A stretch of DNA of 64,000 nucleotides from Neckera pumila (taxonomy: Eukaryota > Streptophyta > Bryopsida > Hypnales > Neckeraceae). The notes under the pieces are model-generated. The model did not search any database. It was not told the DNA's origin and saw only the letters and a program-made list of their open reading frames with translations. Shown here one piece after another: positions 13,089 through 23,601 of this stretch (position 1 is the stretch's first letter; each line of letters starts with the position of its first letter). A program made the translations under genes and the position numbers. The stretch spans positions 5,794,711 to 5,858,710 of the forward strand of contig OZ018413.1 in NCBI GenBank assembly GCA_963969595.1, written 5' to 3'.

Positions 13089-14113
13089 TTGTGTACACTT
13101 TATTCCAAGGGTGGGAATAAAGCACCCATACACACAGCACCTTCCAAGAAACTGTGGTTCAACAAATCGTGGGTCCTTGAGAAGGACGACCCCAGCTTCA
13201 TGGCCTATCCCCCTGTTGCAAGTCCTATGCGTGGTGAGGATGGCGACGGTGAAGTCATGCGAGAGGTAGTTGCAGCGGAATCCTGCCCAAGTGGAAGACG
13301 TGCTACAGCAACTGTAGCAATGGAGGAATTGGAAGACGAGGTTGTGGACGATGGTCTGTATCTGCAACAAGTGTTAGAGGACAAGACCCGGGATGCCATA
13401 GCTGATATTATGAGTGTCCACAAAAACCAAGTTCCTTCACGTGCGGCACCACCAAAAGTGGTCCCTATAGTTGAATATAGTGGCCATACAATCTTCAAAT
13501 CAACTTTTGTGTCACAACTCAACAAGAGTCCATTTTTGTCAAAGGACCGCTTGACAAGAGTGAAGCACTCTCTATACTTCAACAATCACGACGATTACAT
13601 CATAGAGGGTGCTTCCTCAAGTACTTGCCTTCTCGGATTAGGATCCGATTGTGGCATTTACTTTGTGCAACGAACGAGCACTACAAGAGGGTCGATAGTG
13701 AAAGCTATGGGAAAACGGAAGAAAGGCCGGCATAGTGCTACTTCCAAGAGCGGCAGTCCAAGCAATATTTTGTAGGGTACTGATGAAGGCTCCTCATGGA
13801 TTGGACGAGTCCAGAAGATGCGGCGCAAAGTTGGAACACAATGGGGGCTACTTAGACATCCAGTTGATTTGATAAATCGAACAGCAATAGTTGGAAAAAA
13901 CAACACCACCATTTGCCCTATTCAAGTACTCTTGCAATATTTTAGTAAAACTACAGGTTTGAATAAATACAAGTACAACCATAGTGATACCAAATGGATT
14001 GATATTGAATGTATCATAACCACTGTAACACTTTCTTTTAATCTCGTGAATTCATTGTATACAGTGAACTCCGAGGATGCAAAAGCACTAAACAAGCTCG
14101 TAGCAGACTGCAG
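13089..14113 (+). pseudogene. broken exon of an unrecognised plant gene family
   Basis: An open frame of 228 codons ends at a TAG (13773-13775), and the same frame then reopens as GTDEGSSWIGRVQKMRRKVG and runs on to about 14113, where CTGCAG is followed by GTGAGT, a good splice donor. Just before the TAG an alternative frame reads KQYFVG, which joins naturally to TDEGSSWIG. The simplest reading is a pair of compensating small indels around 13750-13780 rather than a true stop. The protein has an acidic, serine-rich first part, a segment FVSQLNKSPFLSKDRLTRVK, a basic segment GKRKKGRHSATSKSGS and the conserved-looking GRVQKMRRKVG region. The first in-frame ATG is at 13200; upstream codons may belong to the exon after a splice acceptor. 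I do not recognise the family. Remnants downstream to 18.65 kb on the same strand probably belong to the same dead gene. Confidence 0.5.
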
Positions 14114-15531
14114 GTGAGTACTTTCTTCCATGCCATTTAATTTTGACTCTAAACCGAGACTAGAACTCCGGAGTTAGTATTCTTCCTTCTTGGGGGTGCA
14201 GAGGTAATCCATTTTTTTTGCATTGTAATACTTGAGTTTGTGGATTTGTTTAAATTCTCCATGCAAGCCATGCCATGCATTCACAAACTTTTCTGTTTTG
14301 TAATCTTTTTAGGTGAGGTGGAAAAATTGCTGATTATTGGCAGATTTAATGTTGTATCGTTCCTCAGATGTGTGAGAATTTATTTCCAAGGCAAGTAGCG
14401 TTCAAACTTGATTTTGTTTAAATTGTCTTAAAACATCAATTCAGGAGCCTTCACACCCAAAAATCATGTATTGCATTTGTTTTTAATTTATCCACTAAGA
14501 TCTCAGTTTTGGGAGCAGCTAGAATTATTTACTTTTGCTTTAACATCAGATTTGCACAGTCTAAACCTTTCTTTTTTGAAAGATCATGATTTGGTTATTT
14601 CTTTCTCACAAGTTCTGTACATTGGCCTTAAATGCAAGTCTTGCATTTTGCACCATCACCCTATCAAGGCTGCCTTGGCCCCTACATTCAAATTCAGGTA
14701 TTTATGTTGCCATTTTTGGCACTCCCTTCATCATTCTGGAATACTTTGTCATTCATTCCTACTTGTGTTTTAATCATCAAGGTAAAATCATTAGGCTAAG
14801 ATTCACAACCCACATCGGCGCTTTGCTGTAACTTCATGATTTCTGGAATTGTTTGACACCTTAAACCGCTTGCTAAATCATACTAGATCAATTTTCTAGT
14901 TTCTCACATGCCCAAACCATCTTCTCCGATACAATATGATTTCCGAACTTGTTTCTCACAAGTGTGGGCATAATGCCTACCGAGTTTTTGAATTTTGTCT
15001 GCAAGTAGACCCCTATTACTCCTGTGCACTGGAATTGGGCCTTTAAATTCAAGTTAGTGTTGACTACCCTCCTCAGTCCTCTGTTACTTTGGATTCCTGT
15101 AGTTTGTGCTCCATGTGCACATTTTCAAACCCTGCGCTTTGTTTTGCTCCGTTGCTTCACTGTAACCCTGTGCCTGTTGTAGTTTTGTTTGTGCTCTACT
15201 GTCCCGCTTTTGTGTCGCTTGCTTTTCTCATCGCTTTGCAGCCCCGTTGCCACTCCTATTGCGCTGCAATTCCCTGTTCTTGTTGGTGGATGTAGTACTG
15301 CATGCTCTTGTCTACAATGCTGCGCCTGCTATTTTTGAGGTTATGTGTAGTTTTTGCGAGCCACGGAGATTCCCTTAGAACTGTGTTTGTCTTCTTCCCC
15401 TTGTTTTGCACTATGGTGTGGCAGGCTTCTCATTTGGGCTTCAGGATGGGCTCCTAGGCAAGTTTTGGTGATCAGGGTTGGGGTGACCGAGTGGAGGTAG
15501 TTCCGATTGATTGTCTCATCCCGGGGTTTTT
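14114..15531. other. probable intronic or decayed sequence
   Basis: T-rich DNA with intron-like composition between coding-like remnants of the dead plus-strand gene. No exon is identified with confidence, although coding-like fragments may be hidden here. Confidence 0.35.
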
Positions 15532-15533
15532 GC

Positions 15534-15699
15534 AGGGATTGGCGGCACCTACTGATCCCTGGGATGAATTGACAGAGGGCGCTGTAGGGCATGCAACCCG
15601 AATTTGTGCCATTCCGTTGGCAAGTGCAACATGCCATGAGTGGCACAACATGGTAGCAGCGTCCGTGGAGTATGCAGCTATGTGCTTGGCCCAATTCTA
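15534..15699 (+). pseudogene. exon-like remnant, dead plus-strand gene
   Basis: A splice-acceptor-like TTTTTGCAG is followed by a frame reading GLAAPTDPWDELTEGAVGHA and onwards for about 55 codons, to a TAG near 15699. Composition is coding-like (balanced amino acids, GC-richer than flanks). I do not recognise the domain. It lies on the same strand as, and downstream of, the broken exon at 13.1-14.1 kb, and is best read as another piece of that gene. Confidence 0.35.
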
Positions 15700-15795
15700 G
15701 CTTGTGCAAGAGCCGCGCCACTGCAACTTTGATTGTAATGCATTCGTCACCGACAACTTTGACCGCAACATGTTTGTTTCTTCTTGATCTTGGCA

Positions 15796-15955
15796 GATTT
15801 CAGCAGCGTTGGCTGAGCATGTGCGCACTGCCCTTCTAGCCGAATTGTCTGATTCTACCTTGGAGGAGCTTCATCGCATCTTGGTCCAAGGTTGGAAGCC
15901 GTGTGAGGTTCACATTGTGCGTGGTGAAGATTGGTGGAGCAATTCGCATCTGTAG
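15796..15955 (+). pseudogene. exon-like remnant, dead plus-strand gene
   Basis: After CTTGGCAG, a good acceptor, the frame reads ISAALAEHVRTALLAELSDS and continues EELHRILVQGWKPCEVHIV to a TAG at the end. It has coding-like composition and an amphipathic, Leu/Glu-rich helical pattern. The family is unknown. It is linked by position and strand to the remnants on either side. Confidence 0.35.
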
Positions 15956-16206
15956 GTTACACCTGCATCCCGGGAGTGAGGTCCAGGTTTTTTCCATTTT
16001 TGTGTCTGTTTAGGATACTAGACAGCATGTGTTGGCATTTGAGGCTTCTAATTTGGCATTACCATTTTTGCAGTTAGGAAAAATTGTGCCACCTTCTTAT
16101 ATACTCAGAATTGTGTTTTTGAACACATTATACCCTTTTCTGGACTCTATACTGTAAATTTTTTTGTTTGGAGCAGCATGAACCAAGTTGAGCTTTTTGA
16201 GTGCTT

Positions 16207-16356
16207 CACTAGTAGAAAATTCAACTTTTTTGTTGTTTTGGTCGCGTTGATCCGGTCAATTTTTGACAAAAATCTGTTGATTTCAACAGATTTTTGTCAA
16301 AAATTGACCGGATCAACACGACCAAAACAACAAAAAAGTTGAATTTTCTACTAGTG
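16207..16356. mobile_element. 150-bp fold-back CACTA-type MITE
   Basis: Starts CACTAGTAGAAAA and ends TTTTCTACTAGTG. The two 75-base halves are reverse complements with a single mismatch that I can see, so the whole element is one hairpin. It is flanked by the 3-base direct repeat CTT (16204-16206 and 16357-16359). CACTA termini plus a 3-base target duplication are the hallmarks of the CACTA (EnSpm) superfamily. It encodes nothing and must have been moved by a transposase elsewhere. Near-perfect arms argue for a recent insertion. Confidence 0.9.
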
Positions 16357-16538
16357 CTTGTGTCTTCTTGGGGTGCCCCATCTGAATATTTTAGTTGCTC
16401 GCATGTTCTGTACTTGCATGGTGTGATGTGTTTTAGCAGTGCACACATCTTGGGATTTTGCAAACCCACTTTTCTTGCCTTTTCTAGATTCATTATTGTC
16501 TTTGCATTTCATCCTATTCTTCTTGCTTGGCTTTGTGA

Positions 16539-16806
16539 CATTAGGAAAAATTTCAGCCCTCCAGAAGGCCGCGAGTTTGGCACCTGCTCGGTGCAATTAT
16601 GGAAAAAAATCAGAATAAAAAATTATTTTTTAATATTTAAAAATGGGGTGCTGACGTGGCACTAGTAGTGCCACGTCAGATTTATATTTTTTTAATATTT
16701 TTTTTTCAAAAAAAAATCATTTTTTATTCATTCTGAAATTGCACCAAAGGGGGCCCGTAAATCAATTCCTTAGCGGCCTTCTGGAGGGCTGAAATTTTTC
16801 CTAATG
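16539..16806. mobile_element. 268-bp TIR element with perfect 34-bp ends
   Basis: The left end CATTAGGAAAAATTTCAGCC is the exact reverse complement of the right end, and the identity runs 34 bases inward, to GGCCGC. The centre holds a short hairpin around GACGTGGCACTAGTAGTGCC and A/T runs. No coding capacity. The CATTAG ends recall the family A elements at 3.2, 19.2 and 35.6 kb, but the sequence inside differs. Target duplication is unclear (TTTGTGA left, TTTGGGG right). Confidence 0.8.
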
Positions 16807-17142
16807 TTTGGGGACTTCTATGTCATCCATACTTGACATAAAGGAGTTCTTTTGTTTTTTAGAATTCAAATGCCGTCATTCACAAATTGCAAGTGTATTT
16901 GAAACATGAATGAATCATTCTTCAATTACAATATGTGCTGTATTGTACAACATTTGTGAAGTCTGAACTTAAACTCATTTTTTAAAAAACTTTGAGCAGT
17001 TTAAATTGTTTCTTTACTTCACGTTGTTTGCGGCTGTCAGCAATTTGGAGGGGGCCTAACCCTTACCACCTTTTTTTAGGCTCAAAATAGGATGCGGAAT
17101 CATTCCTATGAATTTTGCAACTTCAATTTCATGATTTTATTA

Positions 17143-17505
17143 CCTTCCCATTTGGGGGGCTCATTGTAGTTTAATTTTGTTTTCCCATTTTTTTCGGCTC
17201 AAGGTACTTTACAGTTTTTTCCTTCCCATTTTTTCGGCTCAAGATAGTTGAAGGTTCATTCTCCTTTCCAATTTTTTTGGGCTAAAGCCAGTTGAACATT
17301 TATTTTCCTTCCCATTTTTTTGGGCTCACGCTAGTTGAAGGTTTATCCTCTTTCACATTTTTTTGGGCTTTACGTAGTTCATAATTTTTACCCTAAACAA
17401 TTTTTTAGGAGCTCAAGGTAATTTAAGGTTATTTTCTCTTCCCATTTTTTTGGGCACAAGCTAGTTTGTGACTTCCTCCCTTCCCATTTTTTTGGTGGCT
17501 TCAAG
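17143..17505 (+). repeat. minisatellite-like array, unit about 50-65 bp
   Basis: About seven or eight degenerate units, each with the core CTTCCCATTTTTTTGGGCTC followed by AAGxTAGTTGAAGGTTxATT. Units vary in length and have drifted. It is purely AT-rich and non-coding, and sits between exon-like remnants of the dead plus-strand gene, probably within a former intron. Confidence 0.75.
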
Positions 17506-17815
17506 ACCTTTCATTTTATGGGCTTCCAAATGATTTTGTCATTTATTTGTCTTTAATATTGGAATTTTCCCTTTTCCCTTACTTTTTTTCCTTATAATGA
17601 AGTTAGGGTACTAAAAATTGCACCTCCTTGCAAATTTAAAGTAATGGTACATGGATCTAAAATACCATGAATTCCAAAATTAGGTAATAATAGGGACCAT
17701 TTAATTGGCTTGGGATATCTAAATACCCCCCCCCCCCCCCCCAAAAAAAAAACACCTAGTCGCATGTGATATACAAAGGTCCACATGGTGACACCCCCTG
17801 TGGTAACCCCCTGTG

Positions 17816-17911
17816 GTGAAAATCAGCAGCGATCAGGTGGGTGGGGACAAGTAGAGCATCGTGTGTCTGAAGAAGAGATCCAGTTTCTTCGGCGCAAACA
17901 GGTATAAGAGC
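17816..17911 (+). pseudogene. exon-like remnant, dead plus-strand gene
   Basis: A short frame reads NQQRSGGWGQVEHRVSEEEI and then QFLRRKQ, ending at CAG followed by GTATAAG, a splice donor. The charged, Glu/Arg-rich sequence is coding-like. The next exon-like block begins at 18328 after a TCTCTTAG acceptor. The family is not recognised. Confidence 0.35.
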
Positions 17912-18327
17912 ACCTTCTTATTGATGTTGCTTTGATACATCCATTTGAAAATGTTGGTTTCGTTGAAAATCATTCGAGTAGGACCTTGTGACTCTCAATT
18001 TATTCTGAATTGCTTTGCCCGGATCTTGCAAATGAGGGACACATGTCACTGTCTAGTTGAAAGAGCGGGACATGCTTCCAGCTATTTGATTCACTTTCAT
18101 TTGCAGGGGCTATGACCTTGTTGTTCACTATGTTTTGGTAATATCCACTTTCCTTTCCTCAACATTACAGCCTGTGCGCATTGTACTTCGAATGTATTTC
18201 AATTCTTTGGGAATTAGTTCAGAAGTTAGCAAAATGCAAAATGTCTATCTGTGCCTCTGTGGACATTTTTTGTTTCTGAAGTTATATTGGGCGTTTCTCA
18301 CTGAATTTCTGTGACAATTTCTCTTAG

Positions 18328-18650
18328 ATGCGTCAAGGAACCGATCTTCTCACTCTGGAGGAACAAAAGCTAGCTTGAAATGCACTTCTGGAAATTTTCG
18401 GGAGCATCACCCAGATGTTGTATGTGAAGTGGTAGTGAAACCACTTCTGCATGGAGACAGAGTTTTTGAAGTCCACTCTACAGCGAGTGATGCCCTCCTC
18501 GGTAGTGACAACTTTAACAAGGGATCAAGGGCAACAACTTGTAAGTAAGGATCAAAGGCAACAACTTGTTGCCTTCTGGGAAATGAATGAGGCCATGAAA
18601 ATGGAGGTTGCCAATGAGGATGTCAATGTGATCTTTTCATTGTTTGATTA
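18328..18650 (+). pseudogene. exon-like remnants, dead plus-strand gene
   Basis: Two overlapping frames look coding in succession. One starts MRQGTDLLTLEEQKLA, then a TGA, then NALLEIFGSITQM. Another reads FREHHPDVVCEVVVKPLLHG and DRVFEVHSTASDALLGSDN. A third ends with MNEAMKMEVANEDVNVIFSL before a TAA. Switching frames within one stretch is what a decayed exon looks like. The product is unrecognised. Confidence 0.35.
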
Positions 18651-19213
18651 ATATTCAGATCACTTTTGGTAGTGTAGCCTCCATATTTTCACTGTGTGTA
18701 CTCCATATTCCCTATTAGCATTGAGTTTTTGTTGCGCTCTGTTGCTCTCGGCTATTATTATTTCATCCAATTGAAATATTTCTTTGTATCAGTAGTCACA
18801 AAATCATCTATATAGCAAATAATTTATCCAGAAATTTGCCATCCATATATCCTAACTCCATCCATCAAGAATAATTCATCCAACACTTTGTCATTTGTCC
18901 ATAATAACTTCATCCATCCAAAATGAATTGCATTTCAGAAATTTGTCTTTTTTTCTTGTCCAGAGTCATTTGAAGAGTTCAAAATATGCAAAGGGGAGTT
19001 ACATGGGGGATGTAAGGGGGTATTTGAAAATTCCCTCTTTGTGTAGTTGTGGAATGTTTAAATTTTTAACCCTAGAAGGACATCTCAATTGCTAAGTGTC
19101 TGATTGATGACAAAGAATCTTTTGGTGTAGGGCAAAAGTGCACATGTTAATCTTTGGAATTTTCTATGAAAAAAGAAGATCTTATAAAGTAAAGTGACCT
19201 CCAATGAGTGTTC
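18651..19213. other. intergenic DNA, nothing recognised
   Basis: AT-rich. Short repeats of the motif ATCCA with TAATTCATCCA spacing occur near 18800-18930. No gene is supported. Confidence 0.5.
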
Positions 19214-19511
19214 CATTAGAAGAGATTTGGAGCCTTTAGAGGGCCATTTCAAGCCCGTTCCCCAATTTGGTCTGACCCTATGAACATCGGTACGGGCTAT
19301 TTGAATTTGTTTTTTTTTCAAAAATAAAAAAAAAAAAAAAAAAAATTCTTCCCAAATATTACTTTGAGCAATTTTTTTTTTTTTTTTTTTTTTTTCCGAA
19401 AAGGACGTGGTACTGTCTCAACCACATCAGCCCGTAGTTATCATGTGTTCCCGCAGTTTGGGAATGCAGGATAATTCACAGTCTTCTAGTGGCCCCAAAT
19501 CTCCCCTAATG
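19214..19511. mobile_element. TIR element (MITE-like), family A copy 2
   Basis: Left end CATTAGAAGAGATTTGGAGC; right end read on the other strand CATTAGGGGAGATTTGGGGC. Internal blocks match copy 1 in order: GCCCGTTCCCCAATTTGG near the left, long A then T runs in the middle, CCCGCAGTTTGGGAATGCAG near the right. About 298 bases, non-coding. Confidence 0.75.
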
Positions 19512-20445
19512 TTGGGTTTTCTTAACCTCATTCAAATGGCATTCGACTTATGGAGCATAATGATGTTTAACTGAGCATCTTGACTTCCAAAGCTATTTTG
19601 TTAGATCACTTAAGGTGGGTACATCCAAAATTCCCCCTTGCCTAAAATTACCATCATCACTCTAGATACAAACCAGTCCTAATGAAAAGAATGGACCCAC
19701 CAGATCCTGCACGCCAAGACAAACACAAGGTTCAATTCAAACTTTCCAAAAACTTCCTCCTTCCATAACAGCACATAACAGAACATGTGATTACATCATG
19801 AATGCCCAGCTTCTCACATTACAACACTCAGATTTGGTGCCATAAAATGATAATTTCAATCAATACATAGAACTAAACCCTATCAGAGTTTAATGGTTCA
19901 GCTACTTAACCTGTCCAATCACAAAAATTAATAAAAATGAGGTTAGGCATAAGGGTTTAAAAAATCCGTTTTCAAAAATTCCACAAATTTTGGCTGTTCA
20001 TAAATCTATGTAGTGCTGTTTGATTATGATGGATTTTTATTTCGTTGTGCTTCAAGTATCTTCTTGTCATTTGAAGTCAAGAATAAGTCTGACCTTCAAT
20101 TATTAATTGTCCTCCTTTGAAGCATTGTAAAAATTCAAGAATCAAATCAACTGACAAAAGCTTTAAAATTTGTTACATCAGGTTGGTATAATTTCAGAGT
20201 CTAAATGTTGATTGATGCTGCCATCAGAAATCCATCACTTCAAGAAGAGCAACCGGATCAACATGCAGGTATAGATGAAAAATGATGAAAAGTCTACAGA
20301 CAAGTAATATCACTTCGAATTATTATCATTTGAGACAAATACGTATCACTTCAAATTATCATTCATTTGAGAGGATAAGGTGAATGGAGAAAACAAGCCC
20401 TCTATAACTGACTCTAAGTTTTGTTTGTAGAAATACGTCCTGTTT
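19512..20445. other. intergenic DNA, no gene seen
   Basis: AT-rich, without a supported coding region. Two similar segments (ATCACTTCRAATTAT...CATTTGAGA) lie near 20310 and 20345, a small local duplication. Confidence 0.5.
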
Positions 20446-21175
20446 GGGTAGTTGCAAGAAACACCTGCCGATTTTGACTCAAAATGGCCTTAGTATTGGA
20501 GTACTATGACTTTTGGGATAAATTTTTTTTAAATAAAATAAAATATGGATAATTTGTAAAGCACTCAAAATAGTACGTATGTGATAATTCAGACCTAAAA
20601 AAATTTATCTCTAAAAGATATGCACATTCTAAGAGTGATGGAAAATGCAAGAAAATACATAGTATGGGATTTTATTTTTAGAAAATAGTAAAAAAAATCA
20701 AAAAATTAAAGAAAAAAATCCATTTTTCCTAACTTGGAGGTGCTTCTCCTCAACCATTTTCACTTTTGGGAAAAACAAATTGTGTTCTTTGCACATGTGC
20801 AAAGGTAGTACACTTTGAGCATATGTGCAAAGTGGACACTTTATTATTTTTAAGAAATTTCTTTGTAGGCTTGTGTAATTTTAGTAGAACTCTTTGCATA
20901 CCAATTTTCACCTTCAAATTTGCATTTTTGAGTTGAAAATAGTACTAAAAACCTCCCAAATGGCCAAAGTTAGACATCCAATCGGGGGCAATTTAAAAAT
21001 AGTAAACTAATTGGAAAAAATTGGAAAAAATTACACAATGTCTAAAACTACTATATGTACCTTCATTTCAAATTTCATGAGAAAAAGACATACAACGCAA
21101 AAGTTATGAGCAAAAATGTATGTGTCCAAGGCCAAGGGGACACCCAAAAGGACAAGTGTTTCTTGCAACGACCCG
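20446..21175. mobile_element. possible 730-bp TIR element
   Basis: The left end GGGTAGTTGCAAGAAACACC matches the reverse complement of the right end, GGGTCGTTGCAAGAAACACT, with few mismatches. The interior is AT-rich and non-coding. Both sides are bordered by GTTT, which could be a short target duplication. Only about 22 bases of inverted similarity support the call. Confidence 0.45.
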
Positions 21176-22111
21176 TTTCTATAAATTCCATTAGTTGTTA
21201 CTACTTAAGATTTATTCATTGTATCCAAATACAAAAATAGTTTATTATTGTTGTTAGACAAGTGTGAACCACATAAACTTGTGGTTGCGCATGTCTTTGA
21301 TTTTGAGAAGGCTAACTTGTTGCAAATCTTTCCAGAATGGTTGTGTTTTTACTTCCAATGAACACTTCTTAATGGCTCATTTTTCTTAAAGTGTATCCGG
21401 TGGGTTTGTATAATTGCAATATTGCTTCAATTTTCTTGAATTGTATCTGACAAGTCTTTGTAATTCTTTTATGGTTGTATTGTGTTCATCTTCATATTGT
21501 TTTTTTATTCAGCTTTCTAAACTTGGCTTTTTGAACATTGTGTTGTTTAGAATTTGGGGTCATTTGTTGCCTAGTTGAAATAACGTAAGCGTGACTTAAA
21601 ACTTTTAAGCAAACATAGCATAAAAATAAAGATTTAAAAGAATATATATAACTAGACAATAGCCCTATTCACATTGCTAAATATTAAAAAAAAAATCAAT
21701 AATAATAGGATGAACAATCATTAAAGAAAAAACAATATCCCACACAAAATATTTGTGGGACAAACGTATATATGAAAGTTAATAGGTAGTGCCCCAGCAT
21801 GAATAAAAGATATGAGATGATCAACGTATCCATATCCATAATATATTTTGAGTGACTACCTTGATCATAGATGAATGTCTTTTTAAGGTTAAAACCTACT
21901 ATATTTAGAACTTAACATTTTCTAATCAAATAAGAAAAAATCTTGATGAAAAGTTACAAATATTCAATCTATTATCAATTTTAGGTTTAAAAAAAAAATT
22001 CACTGAAATATTCTACAACTTTCATTTCAAAGTCAACCTAAAATTATACACAACACATAATGCCAAATTCCTTAAATTGGTGGTATTTCAATACTTTGTC
22101 ACGTTTCAGGA
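21176..22111. other. AT-rich intergenic DNA
   Basis: No gene is supported. It lies upstream of the CAD pseudogene; the missing 5' exons of that gene are not detectable here. Confidence 0.5.
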
Positions 22112-23032
22112 CACTAAATGGAACAGGTTTGTGCTGCGAATGCCAGCAGAGAATTTGCCAGCCGCTCCCGCAGTACCCTTGTTGGCTTGTTGTGTGCAGG
22201 CATTTACGGTTAATTTACAGCCCCATGAAGCCCTTTGGAATGACGCAGCTTTGGGGTTGATAGGCTTCGGAGATCTGGGCCACAAGGCTGTCCAGTTTGC
22301 ATTGCCAAAGCCTTTGGCAAACTTGCTGAAGGTGACCATGTTTCAGTAAGTTCCTTCTCCTGGAAAAGGAGAGATCGAGAGGTTCTCGGCGTGACGTTCT
22401 CGCAGCTGACGATTTCATTCTCAACGCTGACAAAGAAAAGATGAAAGTACGTGCAATTGGACTACACTTGCCTAGCTATCAAGCGCTTGCTGCTCAAGTG
22501 CGTCCTCATTGACAATTAATACGCTTGGTAATTAACTTGAAGGAAGACCCAAATCGAGAAAACATATGCATGGCATCATCTGTTGTTGTGTGGTTGGGCC
22601 GGCAAGGAATGTATTTGATAACTAGGCTCTTCACGTTACATTATGGAGTTCAAGGATTGGATCTCTTTACTTCCCATGCATTGATGCCCTCTTTTGCTGT
22701 TCAAAAAATGGAGTTGATCGATGCTAGATTCCAAAATTGAGTTGGACCGCGACACTGCAACAAAAGTATTCCATAGACAGTGACGTCACTATAAAAGCGA
22801 GCCCATGCTATGCATTCAAGTGCCTGACCTAGCTACGAAGGAACCTTGAACCCCGTTTTTGGCAAATAATTATGTTTTTTATTGGAGTGGCAGACCATAG
22901 GTTACATGATTGACGCTGTATCGATCAGCAGTGCACTCTCGGGATGCTTATATTATCTAGTCCTTCTGAAAACGAATGGGAAGCTCATCCTGGTTGGGGC
23001 TCCAGAAAGCCCCGCTTGCAAATTAAATCTCG
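22112..23032 (+). pseudogene. cinnamyl alcohol dehydrogenase (CAD) pseudogene, internal part
   Basis: CAD reduces cinnamaldehydes to monolignols with NADPH. Two exons are readable. The first (22112-22446) follows TTTCAG and shows RFVLRMPAENLPAAPAVPLL in one frame, YSPMKPFGMTQLW in another, GLIGFGDLGHKAVQFA back in the first, then the KVTMF strand, and ADDFILNADKEKMK in yet another frame, ending at a GTACGT donor. The GxGxxG turn of the NADPH-binding fold is recognisable (GFGDLG). The second (about 22894-23032) reads TIGYMIDAVSISSALSG and LVLLKTNGKLILVGAPESP, ending at GTAAGA. At least three frame changes in the first exon, and the absence of the catalytic zinc N-terminus, make it non-functional. 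A possible third exon near 23205-23300 is too unclear to place. Confidence 0.8.
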
Positions 23033-23601
23033 GTAAGACTTACTCTAATTTATCCTAGTCCGGCGTCATGTGTGACTCATTTACAAAAGTTCGTCGTCAC
23101 ACTAGTTCTAAATTCCTGAAATGGGTGCAGGCTAAACTGTTACTGCATTGGAATCATTTTGATTCGCAGAATACATCATTTTAGATCGAGACACTACTTT
23201 TGCAGTGAATCTAATTTCACGCCCTCGCTACTAGGATTGATCAAGCAGGATCCTACTGCAGTTGGAGCAGATGATCAGAGAGTATGGTCGGAATGAAACG
23301 CACTTCCTGAAAATGTGGGGCTTCACTTTGAATGGGATCCACTCTTGCAACATATTTGGAGTTGTTGCATTTGGCTTATGACTAGCTAGCAGGCCTTCTT
23401 GAGGTGGCGAAAAACTCTCCAGATGACGTTTCCTTACAAGAAGTACTAAAATTTGGGTTCTAACCTCTATATGCCTTTGGCCAACCCAAATCATTCATTG
23501 CTTTTGAGTATTTATTCACCGGCATTTTGCTGAACCAGGGCTACAGTTTCAATGGGCGTGCTCCCATTTGGCGGCTTGCAAGGGGCTCACTGATGGCCTT
23601 G
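23033..23601. other. flank of CAD pseudogene
   Basis: May hold decayed 3' CAD sequence (an LLG...AGS-like string near 23230-23260 resembles the region after the Rossmann fold, in a broken frame), but no frame is open long enough to confirm it. Confidence 0.35.
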
